From an uncultured Methanomicrobiales archaeon (lineage in GTDB: Archaea; Halobacteriota; Methanomicrobia; Methanomicrobiales; Methanospirillaceae): a DNA stretch of 48,763 bases. The stretch is taken from positions 1 to 48,763 of the forward strand of contig CASGHK010000036.1 of NCBI GenBank assembly GCA_949320185.1, written 5' to 3'. Shown in pieces: positions 8,456 through 17,520 of the stretch. Made by a program: the position numbers and the translations under genes. The notes beneath the pieces were generated by a model that searched no databases, was not told the DNA's origin, and saw nothing but the letters and a program-made list of their open reading frames with translations. How positions within the stretch are numbered: position 1 is the first letter of the stretch; each line of letters opens with the position of its first letter.

Positions 8456-9353
8456 AGCCCGAACATATTTCCCAGGTTATTCTCGCAGGCGATCGAAAAT
8501 ATCAACGTCCTGGTAATTATATGTGGACTCCCGTTCCCGGGGGAAGAACGGATCATTCGCCGGGTTGCCCCTATGGTATGTCTCGAGACTCTCCCAGGCG
8601 AGGACTCAGGACCCTTGGAACCGGTCGATGAAGACCGAACCAGTGGCGAATCGTCATCGCTGTCGATCCGTTCTCTGTCGACGTGCAGGAAAGGACAGGT
8701 CGATACACCTCTGGATGCACTCGGCGTCCACTCGCCCCGTTGTATCTTCTCCACGGCACGCGCTGGACTGATCTCTCTATTCACGTCCCGGACAGTCCAA
8801 CCTGGAGATCGCCGCCCCGGCGAGAGATGCCGAAGTCTTGAACCCTGCCTGCGGTTCCTCGCCACGTTCACCGAATCGTAGTCCTTGAAAACTCGATTCG
8901 TTGAGTTCAACCTCTCCTCTTACGATGTTGGGTCTTCAGCGACGACGAGGGCCGCCGAACGAACGAGGTGACGGAGGCGACGGAGGGGTTTGTGCTCCTG
9001 GTAGCGTTATCAGGAGGCATCCAGGGCCGGCACTTCCAGCCGAATCCCCCGGTCGCGGGCACCCGTTTCGAGAACGGAACATGCGACCGTTCGACGATTA
9101 TTCCGTCTCGAACGCCCCGTTTCGCTGGAGAACGAATCTATCTGGGTTGCTGCATCCAAATGGGTTCAGCACGATCTCATCCGCGGGGGCGCGCGCTCTG
9201 TACGGGAGTTCATGAGGTGGGCCCGGGCGGACTCTTTGTGCCCTCTTCGTCGTGAGTGGGTCGACCAGGGTTGAGGAGGTCTCCAATCAGACCGCCATCT
9301 CTTATTCGTTGGAGAATGCCTCCCACTGGGATGCTGTCAAAAATGAGGAGTGG
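8456..9353. other. ~900-base spacer with no supported gene
   Basis: Open frames here are short and lack ribosome-binding sites or recognisable motifs. A TATA-like element (CATATAATT, minus strand, 8515-8523) probably drives the sensor kinase. The rest may be eroded coding DNA, but I cannot identify a parent gene. Confidence 0.4.
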
Positions 9354-11123
9354 TTATGCGTGGTTCTCGAGCCACGAGCGGAGGCTTGCCACGGTGATCC
9401 CGGCCAGGATCTCCTCGCGGTCGTCCCAGATCGCCTTCGTCGTGATGTCGACCCCGTTGTAGTCGATCACCATCATCGCCGTCCCAGCGATGTTCTCGTC
9501 GATCATCTGGTTCCCGTCCAGGATGAATTCGGTCAGCTCCTCGAAGGAAGCGTCGTCCGTGATGATCGAGACCGCCGCCTGGAACATCGCCCGGTTCCCG
9601 CCAGCCTTCTCCAGCGCCTTCAAGATCGGGACGAGCTCGGCGTCCGGGGGCGCTGCCTCGATCTCGAAGGAGTCGTCGCGCGTCGGGATCTCGCGGGTCA
9701 TCTGGGCGCATGCCGCCCAGACAAGCACCTCCTTCTCCTCCGATGCCGCGAGCGTCACCTGGAGCGTCTCGGTCGTCACCATGTCCTGTACCGTCTCGTC
9801 GTCGGAGTCCAGGTACGTCCCGATCGGGACCGTGAACGAGAGCGGCTCTGCGCGCAGGTTCTGGATCTTCAGTCCAGCCAGCTCCAGCGTCGATCCCCGC
9901 CCGGTGACCGAGATCGCACCCTGGTCCATCAGCGCCGTGATCGTCGTCCCGGTGATCGGCGCCGGCGTGGTGACCGTCGGTCCCGGCGTCGCCCCGCCGA
10001 GCATCGTCGCCAGGATGTTGTAGTTGCTTGTCGCGTCCGCGCCGAAGTTCGCCGAAGTCCTGAGCATGCCGAACTGGCCCATCGCCTGGGTCGCCTGGGT
10101 GCGGAAGCCCGCCTGGTCGCCGGTCGCACTCGCCCCGTAGGCGAGGGCCGTGTACTGCCACCCGCGGGCGTAGGTGCCGAACTCGCCGACGTACGCCGCC
10201 TTCCCGTTCAGGACGGGGACGATCGCCGCGATGTACGCCGTCCCGTCGCCGAACGATGTCCCCGCGAACGAGACGGACTGGAGCGTCGTCGTCGCCTGGC
10301 CGAAGAGCGACTGGGACTGCCCGAACTTCTCCGCCGCCGCCTGGAACGACGTCGCCGCCGCCGCGTAGCTTGCGGCGTTCATCTGGTTCCTCCCGGTGCT
10401 GTAGGTGTCCGAGCCGTCGTACATCGCGAGCGCCGCGTCCGCGAGCGCGATATAGGCGGTCGAGACCTTCTTCATCAGCGCCAGGTTCGCCGCGTTCGCC
10501 GGGTCGTTCACCTGGTTCGCCGTGGCAAGACAGGATGCGTAGTGCGCCCTCGCCTGGGTGAGGTAGGACCGGATCTGGCCGAAGTCGCTTGCCGCCCACG
10601 CACTGCTCCATGCGGCGTTCCCCGCCTCGTACGATGCGTACGCCTGCGCCATCGTCGCGCCTCCCGCCGGCACCGTCGGCAGCGTCGTCACCGTCGGCAC
10701 GGTGCCCGACCCGATCACGGTAACAGCCCAGTCGCCCTCGAGCACCTGGTTGTAGATTGCGACGTGGTAGTAGTAGACACCGGGCGTCGACCGCGTCACC
10801 TGGAACGAGTACCGTCCATCGCTATCCGTTGTGGTGCTGCCGATCTGACGGAAGGCGATGCTCCCCGGCGCCCGCTCCTCGAGGGTCACTCCGATGCTCG
10901 CGTACGGCGCTCCGGTGGACTTCGAGTAGATCCGCCCGCTCAGGGTGAACGGAACATTCGCCGTCGCCGTCATCGTGGTCGTCTCGAGCGTGATGGCATC
11001 GCCACCCCCTCCGGCACCGGCGGCGTTCAGAAGCGGAGTGGCATCGTCGGGCAATGCGGCTGCAATCCCCGTGCAGAGACAGGCGAGCAGCAGTGAGACT
11101 ACAAGATAGTGTACGGCCTTCAT
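9354..11123 (-). CDS. large secreted protein, paralogue A
   Basis: A 589-residue exported protein. The signal peptide is MKAVHYLVVSLLLACLCTGI and the mature part starts near ALPDDATP. Then come an Ig-like beta-sandwich (~35-145: FTLSGRIYS...GVTLEERAPG...DGRYSFQVTR), a helical Ala-rich domain (~160-375), a Thr/Pro linker, and a unique C-terminus (~395-589) with LELAGLKIQNL, FTVPIGTYL, ACAQMTREIP and a helical end (TTKAIWDDREEILAGI). That tail resembles one on other secreted microbial proteins, but I cannot name it. Residues 20-390 are nearly identical, also as DNA, to the gene just upstream (11498-13348). I chose the ATG at 11123 because the signal peptide begins there; the 19 in-frame codons before it look like leader. 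Function unknown; a cell-surface structural or binding role is inferred. Confidence 0.85.
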   Translation of the reverse strand: MKAVHYLVVSLLLACLCTGIAAALPDDATPLLNAAGAGGGGDAITLETTTMTATANVPFTLSGRIYSKSTGAPYASIGVTLEERAPGSIAFRQIGSTTTDSDGRYSFQVTRSTPGVYYYHVAIYNQVLEGDWAVTVIGSGTVPTVTTLPTVPAGGATMAQAYASYEAGNAAWSSAWAASDFGQIRSYLTQARAHYASCLATANQVNDPANAANLALMKKVSTAYIALADAALAMYDGSDTYSTGRNQMNAASYAAAATSFQAAAEKFGQSQSLFGQATTTLQSVSFAGTSFGDGTAYIAAIVPVLNGKAAYVGEFGTYARGWQYTALAYGASATGDQAGFRTQATQAMGQFGMLRTSANFGADATSNYNILATMLGGATPGPTVTTPAPITGTTITALMDQGAISVTGRGSTLELAGLKIQNLRAEPLSFTVPIGTYLDSDDETVQDMVTTETLQVTLAASEEKEVLVWAACAQMTREIPTRDDSFEIEAAPPDAELVPILKALEKAGGNRAMFQAAVSIITDDASFEELTEFILDGNQMIDENIAGTAMMVIDYNGVDITTKAIWDDREEILAGITVASLRSWLENHA

Positions 11124-11497
11124 GGCAATCCCCGGGTGACCGGCGTTCCGTCGCAGGGCTGACCGTCGAGGCGCTTCCACCGCTCCGACTGGTCTCCCCG
11201 ATACGGGATGCCGGCTCTGCCTTGTTGAACTTCCTTCAAGGACTGGTCCCTGAAGAATCCTGCACCCGGTTCAATATATATCTTTCACAATGTTCTTCTG
11301 GCCCGGTCGCACGCATCCACCCCCGACCGTTGGGCCATTGACTCGGGCCTTGAACCCTTCCTGTCTGCATTCCAGCGTCGATCTGACAATCGAGGGAACG
11401 GGGGCGGGGGTCCGCCGGCGCCCAACCGGTGGAAACCACCCGCACCGTCTCTCCGGCCAAGCTCGTCTGATCTACCGGTTCAGTACTCCGTCGCCCC
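11124..11497. other. spacer between the paralogues, leader and promoter of paralogue A
   Basis: A TATA-like element (minus strand AGATATATATTG, 11271-11282) lies about 150 bases before the paralogue A start, implying a leader of roughly 120-130 bases. Nothing else is supported. Confidence 0.45.
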
Positions 11498-13348
11498 TCA
11501 CATCCTGGAACAGGAGATGTAGACTTTGCCGGACGGAGCGTCCATGTACCCCGTGAAGGTGTTGGCACTGGTCAGGGTGAACCTGAAGGTGCCGCCCTGG
11601 TACATGGTCTCGAACGGGCCGGATAGGACTTTCCCGCCATTCGAGAGCGTCCCGGTAAAGGAACCCTCCCTCTCGCCGCCAATCTCGGCCATCTCCCATC
11701 CACCCCTGACTTGGTTCCCCTCCGGGGCCAGGAACCAGAAGTACGTCCCGGTCGTGTCTATCCACGCACCCTCGAACGACCACGAGGTGCCGGGTGGGGT
11801 CGTCGGCACCGTGGTGACCGGCTTTGCCGTCGTGGGGATGGTGGTCGGCTTGACGGTCGGAGGAACCGGTTTCGGCGTCGATCCTATCCTGGTACACGAG
11901 ATGGAGACCCTGCCCGATGGGGAGTCCATGTACCCCGTGAAGGTGTTCGCACTGGTCAGGGTGAATGTGAATGTTCCGCCCTGGTACATCGTCTCGAAGG
12001 GCCCAGATAGGACCTTCCCCCCACTCGAGAGCGTCCCGGTGAACGAGCCCTCACTCTCGCCGGCGATCTCGCCGAACTCCCATCCGCCCCTGACCCGGGT
12101 CCCCTCCGGGGCCTGGAACCAGAAGTATGTCCCGGACGTGTCCTTCCACTCACCCTCGAACGACCACGAGGTGCTGGGTGCGGTTGTGGGGGCCGTGGTC
12201 ACCGGTGCTGGCGTCGCGCCGTCGATCATCGTCGCCAGGATGTTGTAGTTGCTCGTCGCGTCCGCGCCGAAGTTCGCCGAAGTCCTGAGCATGCCGAACT
12301 GGCCCATCGCCTGACTCACCTGGGTGCGGAAGCCCGCCTGGTCACCCACCGCGCTCGCCTGGTAGGCGAGGGCCGTGTGCTGCCACCCGCGGGCGTAGGT
12401 GCCGAACTCGCCGACGTACGCCGCCTTCCCGTTCAGGACGGGGACGATCGCCGCGATGTACGCCGTCCCGTCGCCGAACGACGTTCCCGCGAACGAGACG
12501 GACTGGAGCGTCGACGTCGCCTGGCCGAAGAATGACTGGGACTGCCCGAACTTCTCTGCCGCCGCCTGGAACGACGTCGCCGCCGCCCCGTAGCTTGCGG
12601 CGTTCATCTGGTTCCTCCCGGTGCTGTAGGTGTCCGAGCCGTCGTACATTGCGAGCGCCGCGTCCGCGAGCGCGATGTATGCGGTCGAGACCTTCTTCAT
12701 CAGTGCCAGGTTCGCCGCGTTCGCCGGGTCGTTCACCAGGTTTGCCGTCGCGAGGCAGGTCGAGAAGTGCGCCCTCGCCTGGGTGAGGTAGGACCGGATC
12801 TGGCCGAAATCGCTCGCCGCCCAGGCGCTGCTCCACGCTGCGTTCCCTGCCTCGTACGATGCGTACGCCTGCGCCATCGTCGCGCCTCCCGCCGGCACCG
12901 TCGGCAGCGTCGTCACCGTCGGCACGGTGCCCGACCCGATCACGGTAACGGCCCAGTCGCCCTGGAGGACCTGGTTGTAGACCACGACATGGTAGAGGTA
13001 CACGCCGGGCGTCGATCGCGTCACCTGGAACGAGTACCTCCCATCATCGTTCGTGGTGGTGCTGCCGATCTGCCGCCAGATGGTGCTCCCCGGCGCCCGC
13101 TCCTCCAGCGTCACCCCGGTGTTCGCATACGGCGCACCGGTGGAGACGGAGTAGATCCGCCCGCTCAGGGTGAACGGAACGTTCGCCGTCGCCGTCATCG
13201 TGGTCGTCTCGAGAGTGACGGCGTCGCCACCCCCTCCGGCACCGGCGGCGTTCAGAAGTGGTGTGGCACCGCTGGGCAATGCGGCTGCCATGCCCGAGCA
13301 GAGCATGGCGCAGAGCAGGATGATCGGTATGGAATGGATCGGTCTCAT
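11498..13348 (-). CDS. large secreted protein, paralogue B with two C-terminal repeats
   Basis: A 616-residue exported protein. It has a signal peptide (IILLCAMLCSGMAAA), then the same Ig-like domain and Ala-rich helical domain as paralogue A. It ends in two copies of a ~90-residue module (~395-485 and ~525-616) separated by a Thr/Pro/Lys linker. Each copy reads SWSFEG.W.DT.GTYFWF.APEG..VRGGWE, then SFTGTLS.GGKVLSGPFETM and Y.GGTF.FTLTSANTFTGYMD, an all-beta Gly-rich pattern. I do not recognise a named family. The ATG has GGAGG eight bases upstream. A TATA-like box (13493-13503) predicts a ~130-base leader, as in paralogue A. The pair probably arose by tandem duplication with exchange of the C-terminus. 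A surface role is inferred from signal peptides and linkers only. Confidence 0.87.
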   Translation of the reverse strand: MRPIHSIPIILLCAMLCSGMAAALPSGATPLLNAAGAGGGGDAVTLETTTMTATANVPFTLSGRIYSVSTGAPYANTGVTLEERAPGSTIWRQIGSTTTNDDGRYSFQVTRSTPGVYLYHVVVYNQVLQGDWAVTVIGSGTVPTVTTLPTVPAGGATMAQAYASYEAGNAAWSSAWAASDFGQIRSYLTQARAHFSTCLATANLVNDPANAANLALMKKVSTAYIALADAALAMYDGSDTYSTGRNQMNAASYGAAATSFQAAAEKFGQSQSFFGQATSTLQSVSFAGTSFGDGTAYIAAIVPVLNGKAAYVGEFGTYARGWQHTALAYQASAVGDQAGFRTQVSQAMGQFGMLRTSANFGADATSNYNILATMIDGATPAPVTTAPTTAPSTSWSFEGEWKDTSGTYFWFQAPEGTRVRGGWEFGEIAGESEGSFTGTLSSGGKVLSGPFETMYQGGTFTFTLTSANTFTGYMDSPSGRVSISCTRIGSTPKPVPPTVKPTTIPTTAKPVTTVPTTPPGTSWSFEGAWIDTTGTYFWFLAPEGNQVRGGWEMAEIGGEREGSFTGTLSNGGKVLSGPFETMYQGGTFRFTLTSANTFTGYMDAPSGKVYISCSRM

Positions 13349-13492
13349 ACAGCGTCCCTCCGTTTGACCATCGGCCCTTCGGCCGTCGGCGGGTCAGGCG
13401 CAGAGATTGTCCACCTGGTGTCGCCGCAGGTCAACTCGCAGACTCGGGTCAGCTTCTTTGGGCTGTCCCCCGACAGATAACGATACTGTGAC

Positions 13493-13503
13493 AATATAAA
13501 TGT
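13493..13503 (-). promoter_or_regulatory. TATA box of paralogue B
   Basis: The minus strand reads AACATTTATATTG about 150 bases before the start codon, in an A/T-rich island. Confidence 0.45.
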
Positions 13504-13583
13504 TGCAATGAGATTTCGGTCCATTTCCCAATCCGCTCCTCACTAAACGTTGCATCTATCCGTCACGGTGTCGACCTAGGAGT

Positions 13584-14531
13584 ATGTCGTGGGAGCTCGA
13601 GCTCGTCCGCCAGCTGCAGTCCGTACCGGTGCTGGCGCTCCCGATGGCGTTCTTCTCGTTCATCGGCTCCCCCGCGTTCTACCTCCCGTTCATCGCTGTC
13701 CTCTCCTGGTGGCGAGAACGGTGGTTCGCCTTCGAGCTCGGAGCCCTGGTCGTCGTGACGGCCTTTGTGAACGACCTGGCCAAGCTCCTGGCCCAGGCCC
13801 CGCGGCCCTACTGGGTGACGGCTGGCATCATCCCCTACGAGGCCCAGTCCTCGTTCGGCTTTCCCTCGGCCCATGCGGAGCTCGCCGCTGCCATCTGGGG
13901 CCTGGTCGCGCTTCGCATTGGTCGACCGCTCGTCACCGCCGGATGTGCCCTCCTCGTCCTGTTGATCGGTCTCTCGCGCCTCGTGCTCGGGGTTCATTAT
14001 CCCGTCGACGTGGTCGGCGGGTATTTGATCGGGCTCGCCCTCCTCGCCGTCTTCGTCCTCGCCTGGCCGCAAGCGGTCCAGATCGCCCGGCGTCAGCCCC
14101 CCCGCCGTCTGGCTCTTACCGCCCTCGCCCTCTCGCTTATCGCTGTGGGAGTGAGCGGGATCGTCGCGATGTCTGCCGCATCGTGGTCGCCCGACGCCGC
14201 CTGGACGGGGCCGATCGCCGGCCTCGACCCGGTCTCGATCGAGTACACCCTGGTCGCTGCCGGCTTCGGTCTCGGCCTCGTCCTGGGGGCCGAGGGGGAC
14301 CGTGGATGCCGGGCGTTCCGCTCGATCCCTGCCGGCCTCGCCGCCACGTTCGTCGGCCTCGCAGTCCTGGTCGCCGTCTGGTTCGGGGCCGGGATCCTCT
14401 TCCCTGTCCAGGGGCCGGCAGCCTCCCTGGGGGTGTACCTCCGGGCGGCGTTCGTCGGGGCCTGGTGCATCGCTGGCGCCCCCCTCATCTTCTGCCGGCT
14501 CGACCTCTACGACGGGCGCGCCAGCGCCTGA
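13584..14531 (+). CDS. PAP2-family membrane phosphatase
   Basis: A 315-residue integral membrane protein with about eight hydrophobic segments. The PAP2 acid phosphatase signature is complete: KLLAQAPRP (residues 67-75, KX6RP), FPSAH (93-97), and SRLVLGVHYPVDV (131-143, with the catalytic His). Enzymes of this family remove phosphate from lipid phosphates such as undecaprenyl/dolichyl pyrophosphate or phosphatidate at the membrane surface. In archaea a role in recycling the polyprenyl carrier for glycan assembly is plausible, and a glycan locus lies 4 kb downstream, but the substrate is not visible. The extra C-terminal ~130 residues form further membrane segments without a known motif. TAGGAGT lies immediately before the ATG, closer than usual. 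Confidence 0.9.
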   Translation: MSWELELVRQLQSVPVLALPMAFFSFIGSPAFYLPFIAVLSWWRERWFAFELGALVVVTAFVNDLAKLLAQAPRPYWVTAGIIPYEAQSSFGFPSAHAELAAAIWGLVALRIGRPLVTAGCALLVLLIGLSRLVLGVHYPVDVVGGYLIGLALLAVFVLAWPQAVQIARRQPPRRLALTALALSLIAVGVSGIVAMSAASWSPDAAWTGPIAGLDPVSIEYTLVAAGFGLGLVLGAEGDRGCRAFRSIPAGLAATFVGLAVLVAVWFGAGILFPVQGPAASLGVYLRAAFVGAWCIAGAPLIFCRLDLYDGRASA

Positions 14532-14590
14532 TCCCGGCTCCCGTCGGCCCGCAACCCTCATCATGCCTGGGGGACCATGCCTGCAGAGCA

Positions 14591-15190
14591 ATGGGAGCGG
14601 GAAGAGTACAGGCGATGATGCGCCTGATGGGAAGCCGTATCTCGCATATCGCGGAGCGGATCGAGGACGGGGAAGTCGAAGGCCTGATCAAGGCGATCTC
14701 GGGGGCGCGACGGGTCTTCGTGATGGGCGCCGGCCGCTCCGGCCTGGTCGCCAAGGGATTCGCGATGCGCCTGATGCACCTCGGGCTCCAGTCGTTCGTC
14801 GTCGGCGAGACGATCACGCCGTCGTTCAGCCCCGATGATGTGATGGTGATCTTCTCCGGCTCCGGCAGGACCAAGACGGTGGTGGACATCGCAACAACCG
14901 CAAAGGAGATCGGCGGACAACTCTGTGTCATCACCGCCAATCCCACCGGGGGCGTCGCGACGATGGCCGACATCGTGGTCGAGATCGAGTCGAACCGCGA
15001 CCCCGGCGTCGACGACTCGTGCGAGTTCGACAGGAGGCAGATGACCGGCGAGCACAAGTCGTTCGCCCCGCTCGGCACCATCTTCGAGACGACGGCGATG
15101 GTCTTCGCCGACGCGGTTATCTCGCGCCTGATGGAGCTCGGCCAGGTCGACGAAGGACAGATGAAGAAGCGGCACACCAACATCGAGTGA
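14591..15190 (+). CDS. hxlB: 6-phospho-3-hexuloisomerase
   Basis: A ~199-residue SIS-domain protein: VFVMGAGRSGLVAKGFAMRL (sugar-phosphate loop), GLQSFVVGETITPSF, VMVIFSGSGRTKTVVDI and the C-terminal signature HKSFAPLGTIFETTAMVFAD. This is the PHI family, which interconverts 3-hexulose-6-phosphate and fructose-6-phosphate. In archaea lacking the oxidative pentose phosphate route, PHI with hexulose-phosphate synthase supplies ribulose-5-phosphate for nucleotides. The synthase partner is not adjacent. The start is uncertain: ATG 14591 gives the longest sensible protein, while ATGs at 14615/14618 sit behind a GGGAGCGGGAAGAG stretch and would begin MMRLMGSRIS. Its stop lies two bases before the aminotransferase start, so the two are probably cotranscribed. 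Confidence 0.9.
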   Translation: MGAGRVQAMMRLMGSRISHIAERIEDGEVEGLIKAISGARRVFVMGAGRSGLVAKGFAMRLMHLGLQSFVVGETITPSFSPDDVMVIFSGSGRTKTVVDIATTAKEIGGQLCVITANPTGGVATMADIVVEIESNRDPGVDDSCEFDRRQMTGEHKSFAPLGTIFETTAMVFADAVISRLMELGQVDEGQMKKRHTNIE

Positions 15191-15192
15191 TC

Positions 15193-16299
15193 ATGACACG
15201 GTTCTCACGCAGGGTTGCCGGGATCGAGGTCTCGGGGATCCGAAAATGGTTCGAGGGTGCCGGGCCGGGTGCGATCAACCTGGGTCTCGGCCAGCCCGAC
15301 CTCGACACCCCGGCGCACATCAAGGCCGCCGCCTGCCGGGCGATCGATGAGGGACGGACCGGGTACACGCCGAACGGCGGTATCCCCGAGCTTCAGGAGG
15401 CGATCGCCGCCAAGTCGCAGCGGGAGAACGGGCTCGAGTTTGCTCCCGGTCAGGTGATCGTGACGGCGGGGGCATCCGAGGCGCTCCATATCGCGATGCA
15501 GGCCCTCGTCGACGACGGGGACCGCGTCCTCATCGCCGATCCGGCCTTCGTCTCCTACGCCGCGCTCGCCTCGATGGCGGGGGGGAGGCCCGAGGGGCTC
15601 CTGCTCGACGATCGATTCCACGTCGACGTCGAGGCTGCGAAGGAGCGTATGGACGGCGCTAAGGTCCTCATCCTCAACTCGCCGGCGAACCCCACCGGCG
15701 CCGTCGAGCCCGCCGATTCAGTGCGGGCGCTTGCCGAGTACGCCGACGATGCCGGCGTTACGATCATCTCGGACGAGGTCTACGAGCACTTCGTCTATGA
15801 CGGGGTCAGCATGACCTCCCCCGGCCGGTTCGGTGAGAACGTCGTTACGATCAACGCGGTGAGCAAGACCTACGCGATGACCGGCTGGCGGCTCGGCTGG
15901 ATCGCCGGTCCCGAGGAGATCGTTGCCCAGGCGGTCAAGGTCCATCAGTACTGCCAGGCCTGCGCGACCTCCATCGCCCAGTACGCCGCCGTCGAGGCCC
16001 TGAACGGTCCGCAGGACTGCGTCCAGGCGATGCGTGAGGAGTACGCGGCGCGGCGGACCCTTCTCTGCGATGGACTTTCTGCCATGGGGTTCGATGTTCC
16101 CCGCCCCGAGGGCGCCTTCTACCTCTTCGCACCGATGGCCGACGACCTGGTCCGACGGACCATCGCCGCTGGCGTCACGATCGTGCCCGGGGAGGCTTTC
16201 GGCCCCGCCGGCGCCGGGCATGCCCGGATCGCCTACTCCGCGTCCCGCGGGGACATCACCACCGCGCTCGACCGCATCAGGGGAATCCTCGATGACTGA
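15193..16299 (+). CDS. PLP-dependent class I/II aminotransferase
   Basis: A 368-residue fold-type I aminotransferase. Visible motifs: INLGLGQPDLDTP near the N-terminus, YTPNGGIPELQEAIA, TAGASEAL (cofactor phosphate binding), NSPANPTGAV, IISDEVYEHFVYDG (Asp and Tyr contacting pyridoxal), SKTYAMTGWRLGW (Schiff-base Lys) and ARIAYSAS (substrate carboxylate Arg). It resembles archaeal aspartate/aromatic aminotransferases; the exact amino donor cannot be read from sequence. The ATG at 15193 follows the hxlB stop by two bases, and the stop codon overlaps the start of the M42 peptidase by eight bases (GATGACTGA), so hxlB, this gene and the peptidase probably form one operon. Confidence 0.92.
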   Translation: MTRFSRRVAGIEVSGIRKWFEGAGPGAINLGLGQPDLDTPAHIKAAACRAIDEGRTGYTPNGGIPELQEAIAAKSQRENGLEFAPGQVIVTAGASEALHIAMQALVDDGDRVLIADPAFVSYAALASMAGGRPEGLLLDDRFHVDVEAAKERMDGAKVLILNSPANPTGAVEPADSVRALAEYADDAGVTIISDEVYEHFVYDGVSMTSPGRFGENVVTINAVSKTYAMTGWRLGWIAGPEEIVAQAVKVHQYCQACATSIAQYAAVEALNGPQDCVQAMREEYAARRTLLCDGLSAMGFDVPRPEGAFYLFAPMADDLVRRTIAAGVTIVPGEAFGPAGAGHARIAYSASRGDITTALDRIRGILDD

Positions 16300-17410
16300 C
16301 ACGAACACTTCAATATCAAACGCCACGTCCTCTCCCGACCGGGAGCGGCTCGTCGCCCTCCTCTCGCGTCTCTCCAACGCTCACGGCCTCTCGGGCACGG
16401 AGGGCTCGATCCGCGAGATCGTCCGCGAAGAGCTCGAAGGCCACGTGGACGAGCTCTATGAGGACCGGCTCGGCAACCTGGTCGCGGTCCGCCGGGGCGA
16501 TGACTTCCGGGTGATGCTCGCCTCCCACATGGACGAGATCGGCTGCATGGTCAAGTTTATAGAGGAGAAGGGGTTCCTTCGCTTCGCCCCGATCGGGGGC
16601 TGGTACGCCCCGATGCTCGCGGGCCAGCGGGTCTGGGTGCACGCCCGGAACGGCTCGGTGATCGGCGTCCTCGGCACCAAACCGCCGCACGTCATGGAGG
16701 ATGACGAGAAGAAGAAACCTCTCAAGATCGAGGAGATGTTCATCGACGTGGGTGCCCGGTCCGCCGACGAGGTTCGTGACCTCGGGATAGCACCCGGCAC
16801 CCCGGTCACGATTGACCGCCAGTTCTGCCGGCTCGCGAACGACCGCGTCACCGGCAAGGCCTTCGACAATCGCGCTGGTGTTGCCCTGCTGATCGAGGTG
16901 ATGCGACGGGCCTCATCCCCTTCCACCATCTTCGGGGTCTTCACCGTCCAGGAGGAGGTGGGCCTCAAGGGGGCGAAGACCTCGTCCTATGCCCTCGACC
17001 CCGACTGTGCCATCGCCACCGACGTCACGATCCCGGGCGACCACCCCGGCGTCCAGCTCAAGGACGCTCCCATCGAGATGGGAAAGGGCCCCGTCGTCTC
17101 GATCGCCGACGCGAACGGCCGCGGGCTCCTTGCCCACCCTGCCATGCTCGACTGGATGCGGGAGACGGCGGAGGCGCACGGCATTCCCGTCCAGTTCGAG
17201 GTCGGGTCGGGCGGCACGACCGACGCCTCCTCGATCCACCTCTCGCGCGAGGGGATCCCCTCGACCGTCCTCTCGACTCCGGCCCGGTACATCCACTCCC
17301 CGGTCGAGGTGATCGACCTGGCCGACCTCGAGGCCGGCATCCACCTGCTGGTCGAGGCCCTCAGGGATCGACCCCGGATCCTGCCACGCCGGCCCGGGGG
17401 ATCGGCATAA
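16292..17410 (+). CDS. M42-family metallo-aminopeptidase
   Basis: A 372-residue glutamyl aminopeptidase/deblocking aminopeptidase (TET peptidase) homologue. Metal and catalytic residues are all present in order: ASHMDEIG (His ligand), KAFDNRAG (bridging Asp), TVQEEVGLKGA (catalytic Glu and Glu ligand), ATDVTIPGD (Asp ligand) and RYIHSPVE (His ligand). An insertion with HVMEDDEKKKP is also typical. Such enzymes form dodecameric shells that trim oligopeptides after proteasomal degradation in the cytoplasm. The ATG at 16292 overlaps the upstream aminotransferase by eight bases, which fixes the start and implies translational coupling. The C-terminal ~15 residues (Arg/Pro-rich) extend past the family's usual end. 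Confidence 0.94.
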   Translation: MTDTNTSISNATSSPDRERLVALLSRLSNAHGLSGTEGSIREIVREELEGHVDELYEDRLGNLVAVRRGDDFRVMLASHMDEIGCMVKFIEEKGFLRFAPIGGWYAPMLAGQRVWVHARNGSVIGVLGTKPPHVMEDDEKKKPLKIEEMFIDVGARSADEVRDLGIAPGTPVTIDRQFCRLANDRVTGKAFDNRAGVALLIEVMRRASSPSTIFGVFTVQEEVGLKGAKTSSYALDPDCAIATDVTIPGDHPGVQLKDAPIEMGKGPVVSIADANGRGLLAHPAMLDWMRETAEAHGIPVQFEVGSGGTTDASSIHLSREGIPSTVLSTPARYIHSPVEVIDLADLEAGIHLLVEALRDRPRILPRRPGGSA

Positions 17411-17520
17411 CGCTGATAAGCAGCGGGGGCGAGATCAGTACCAGCTTCACCCCCTCCCCCAGGATCTCCCCTCCCTACGGTCCCGGGCCTTCCGGAGGCG
17501 GCGATACCCGCTGGATTCCC

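Noticed and set aside
9252-11096. 614-codon open frame on the plus strand opposite paralogue A
   Set aside because: Arg/His/Val-rich antisense translation. The minus-strand frame has a signal peptide and a near-identical paralogue.
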